Source: Mesorhizobium sp. J8 (lineage in GTDB: Bacteria > Pseudomonadota > Alphaproteobacteria > Rhizobiales > Rhizobiaceae). From it: a DNA stretch of 64,000 nt. Each line of letters starts with the position of its first letter. Position 1 is the first letter of the stretch. The notes beneath the pieces were generated by a model, which searched no databases, was not told where the DNA came from, and saw nothing but the letters and a program-made list of their open reading frames with translations. The stretch lies in NCBI RefSeq assembly GCF_016591715.1, contig NZ_AP024109.1:558001-622000 (forward strand), read 5' to 3'. Shown one piece after another: positions 63,571-64,000 of the stretch. Position numbers and translations under genes: made by a program.

Positions 63571-64000
63571 ATGAACGCAGATCCGGACAACACCTCCGCC
63601 GTGGCGGCTTGCGCGACGTCGCATGCGCCATGGAGCGGATTAACCAGCCTGCGGCTAGGCTTCGTCGGCGCCTTGCTTGCGATCGCAGCGACCCTTGCCG
63701 GGAGCCTGCATCCCGCGCATGCGCAGGAGGCGCAGCAAGAGCTGAAAAGCGCACCGTCCTTCGTCGACGATTTCTCGAATTTCAACCAGTCTCGCTGGTT
63801 CGTCTCGGACGGCTGGACCAACGGCGCCCATCAGAACTGCACTTGGTCGAAGGATCTCGTGCGGCTTTCCGACGGCGTGCTGTCGCTGGGCTTCGAAAAG
63901 CGCAAGCTGAAGGACCGCGATTTCGCCTGCGCCGAGATCCAGACGAAGCAGCGCTACGGCTATGGCGTCTACGAGGCGCGCATGAAGACCGGCACCGGCT
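63571..64000 (+). CDS. Secreted GH16 beta-glycanase, ExoK-like, 5' part only
   Basis: The ATG at 63571 opens a frame that runs off the window after 143 codons. A long signal region (basic-hydrophobic LRLGFVGALLAIAATLAGSL, cleavage near AHAQE) precedes a GH16-type N terminus: FVDDFSNFNQSRWFVSDGW, NGAHQNCTWSKD and CAEIQTKQRYGYGVYEARMK. The last two blocks match endo-1,3-1,4-beta-glycanases such as ExoK, which trim nascent succinoglycan. The catalytic EIDIE-type motif lies beyond the window edge, so activity is not shown. Confidence 0.85.
   Translation, partial: MNADPDNTSAVAACATSHAPWSGLTSLRLGFVGALLAIAATLAGSLHPAHAQEAQQELKSAPSFVDDFSNFNQSRWFVSDGWTNGAHQNCTWSKDLVRLSDGVLSLGFEKRKLKDRDFACAEIQTKQRYGYGVYEARMKTGTG

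Overview
The window looks like a chromosomal segment of a high-GC alphaproteobacterium of the Rhizobiales, most likely Mesorhizobium or a close relative. The clues are dense GC-rich operons, many ABC importers for sugars and osmolytes, RIME-type and other rhizobial palindromic intergenic repeats, and exo genes like those of the succinoglycan locus of Sinorhizobium. Genus is inferred from style and gene content, not from a search. I saw no rRNA, tRNA, CRISPR array or transposase.

Layout. (1) 1-10951: a probable non-phosphorylative L-fucose (6-deoxyhexose) catabolic locus. A leftward iclR-amidohydrolase pair faces a rightward ABC sugar importer, two enolase-superfamily dehydratases (the second is a clear L-fuconate dehydratase), a mutarotase, a Gfo/Idh/MocA dehydrogenase, a MaoC-like hydratase and an SDR. 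(2) 11022-11681: a lone DUF2161 nuclease-fold protein. (3) 11729-18148: gntR-dgoD divergent from araFGH-SDR, a galactose/arabinose uptake and galactonate route. (4) 18170-20080: a remnant of an AraC regulator, a GlxA-type regulator and a divergent DJ-1/PfpI protein. (5) 20199-26544: a GntR regulator, a trans-sulfuration-type PLP enzyme and a second sugar ABC importer. (6) 26641-34344: a fused Dpp-type ATPase divergent from a DszA/NtaA-type flavin monooxygenase, a double-DUF427 protein and the matching solute-binding protein and permeases. (7) 34398-37038: a small membrane protein, an alpha-ketoglutarate-semialdehyde-type aldehyde dehydrogenase and a DUF1349 protein, then a cluster of palindromic repeats. 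(8) 37311-44690: a LuxR regulator divergent from acetone carboxylase acxABC and two SDRs. (9) 44774-48960: a glycine-betaine-type importer with a tandem-fused permease. (10) 48961-64000: exopolysaccharide genes (exoQ-, exoZ-, exoF-, exoY-like, an exoX-like repressor, a GT2 glycosyltransferase and the start of an exoK-like glycanase) into which a lasso-peptide cluster is embedded.

The most interesting system is the lasso-peptide cluster at 54368-60173. It has a 50-residue precursor with leader motif YxxPxL...G, Thr at -2 and a core starting with Gly that can close on Asp9. It continues with a PqqD-type B1, a transglutaminase-like B2, an asparagine-synthetase-like cyclase that lacks the N-terminal Cys, an HPr-kinase-like protein and an ABC exporter, mostly joined by 4-nt or longer overlaps. 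The core ends in Ser, the residue phosphorylated by HPr-kinase-like enzymes in paeninodin-type lasso peptides. A divergent nucleotidyltransferase and glycosyltransferase may add further tailoring or belong to the exo locus.

A recurring design is a strong stem-loop or RIME repeat directly after the solute-binding-protein gene in four of the five ABC import operons.
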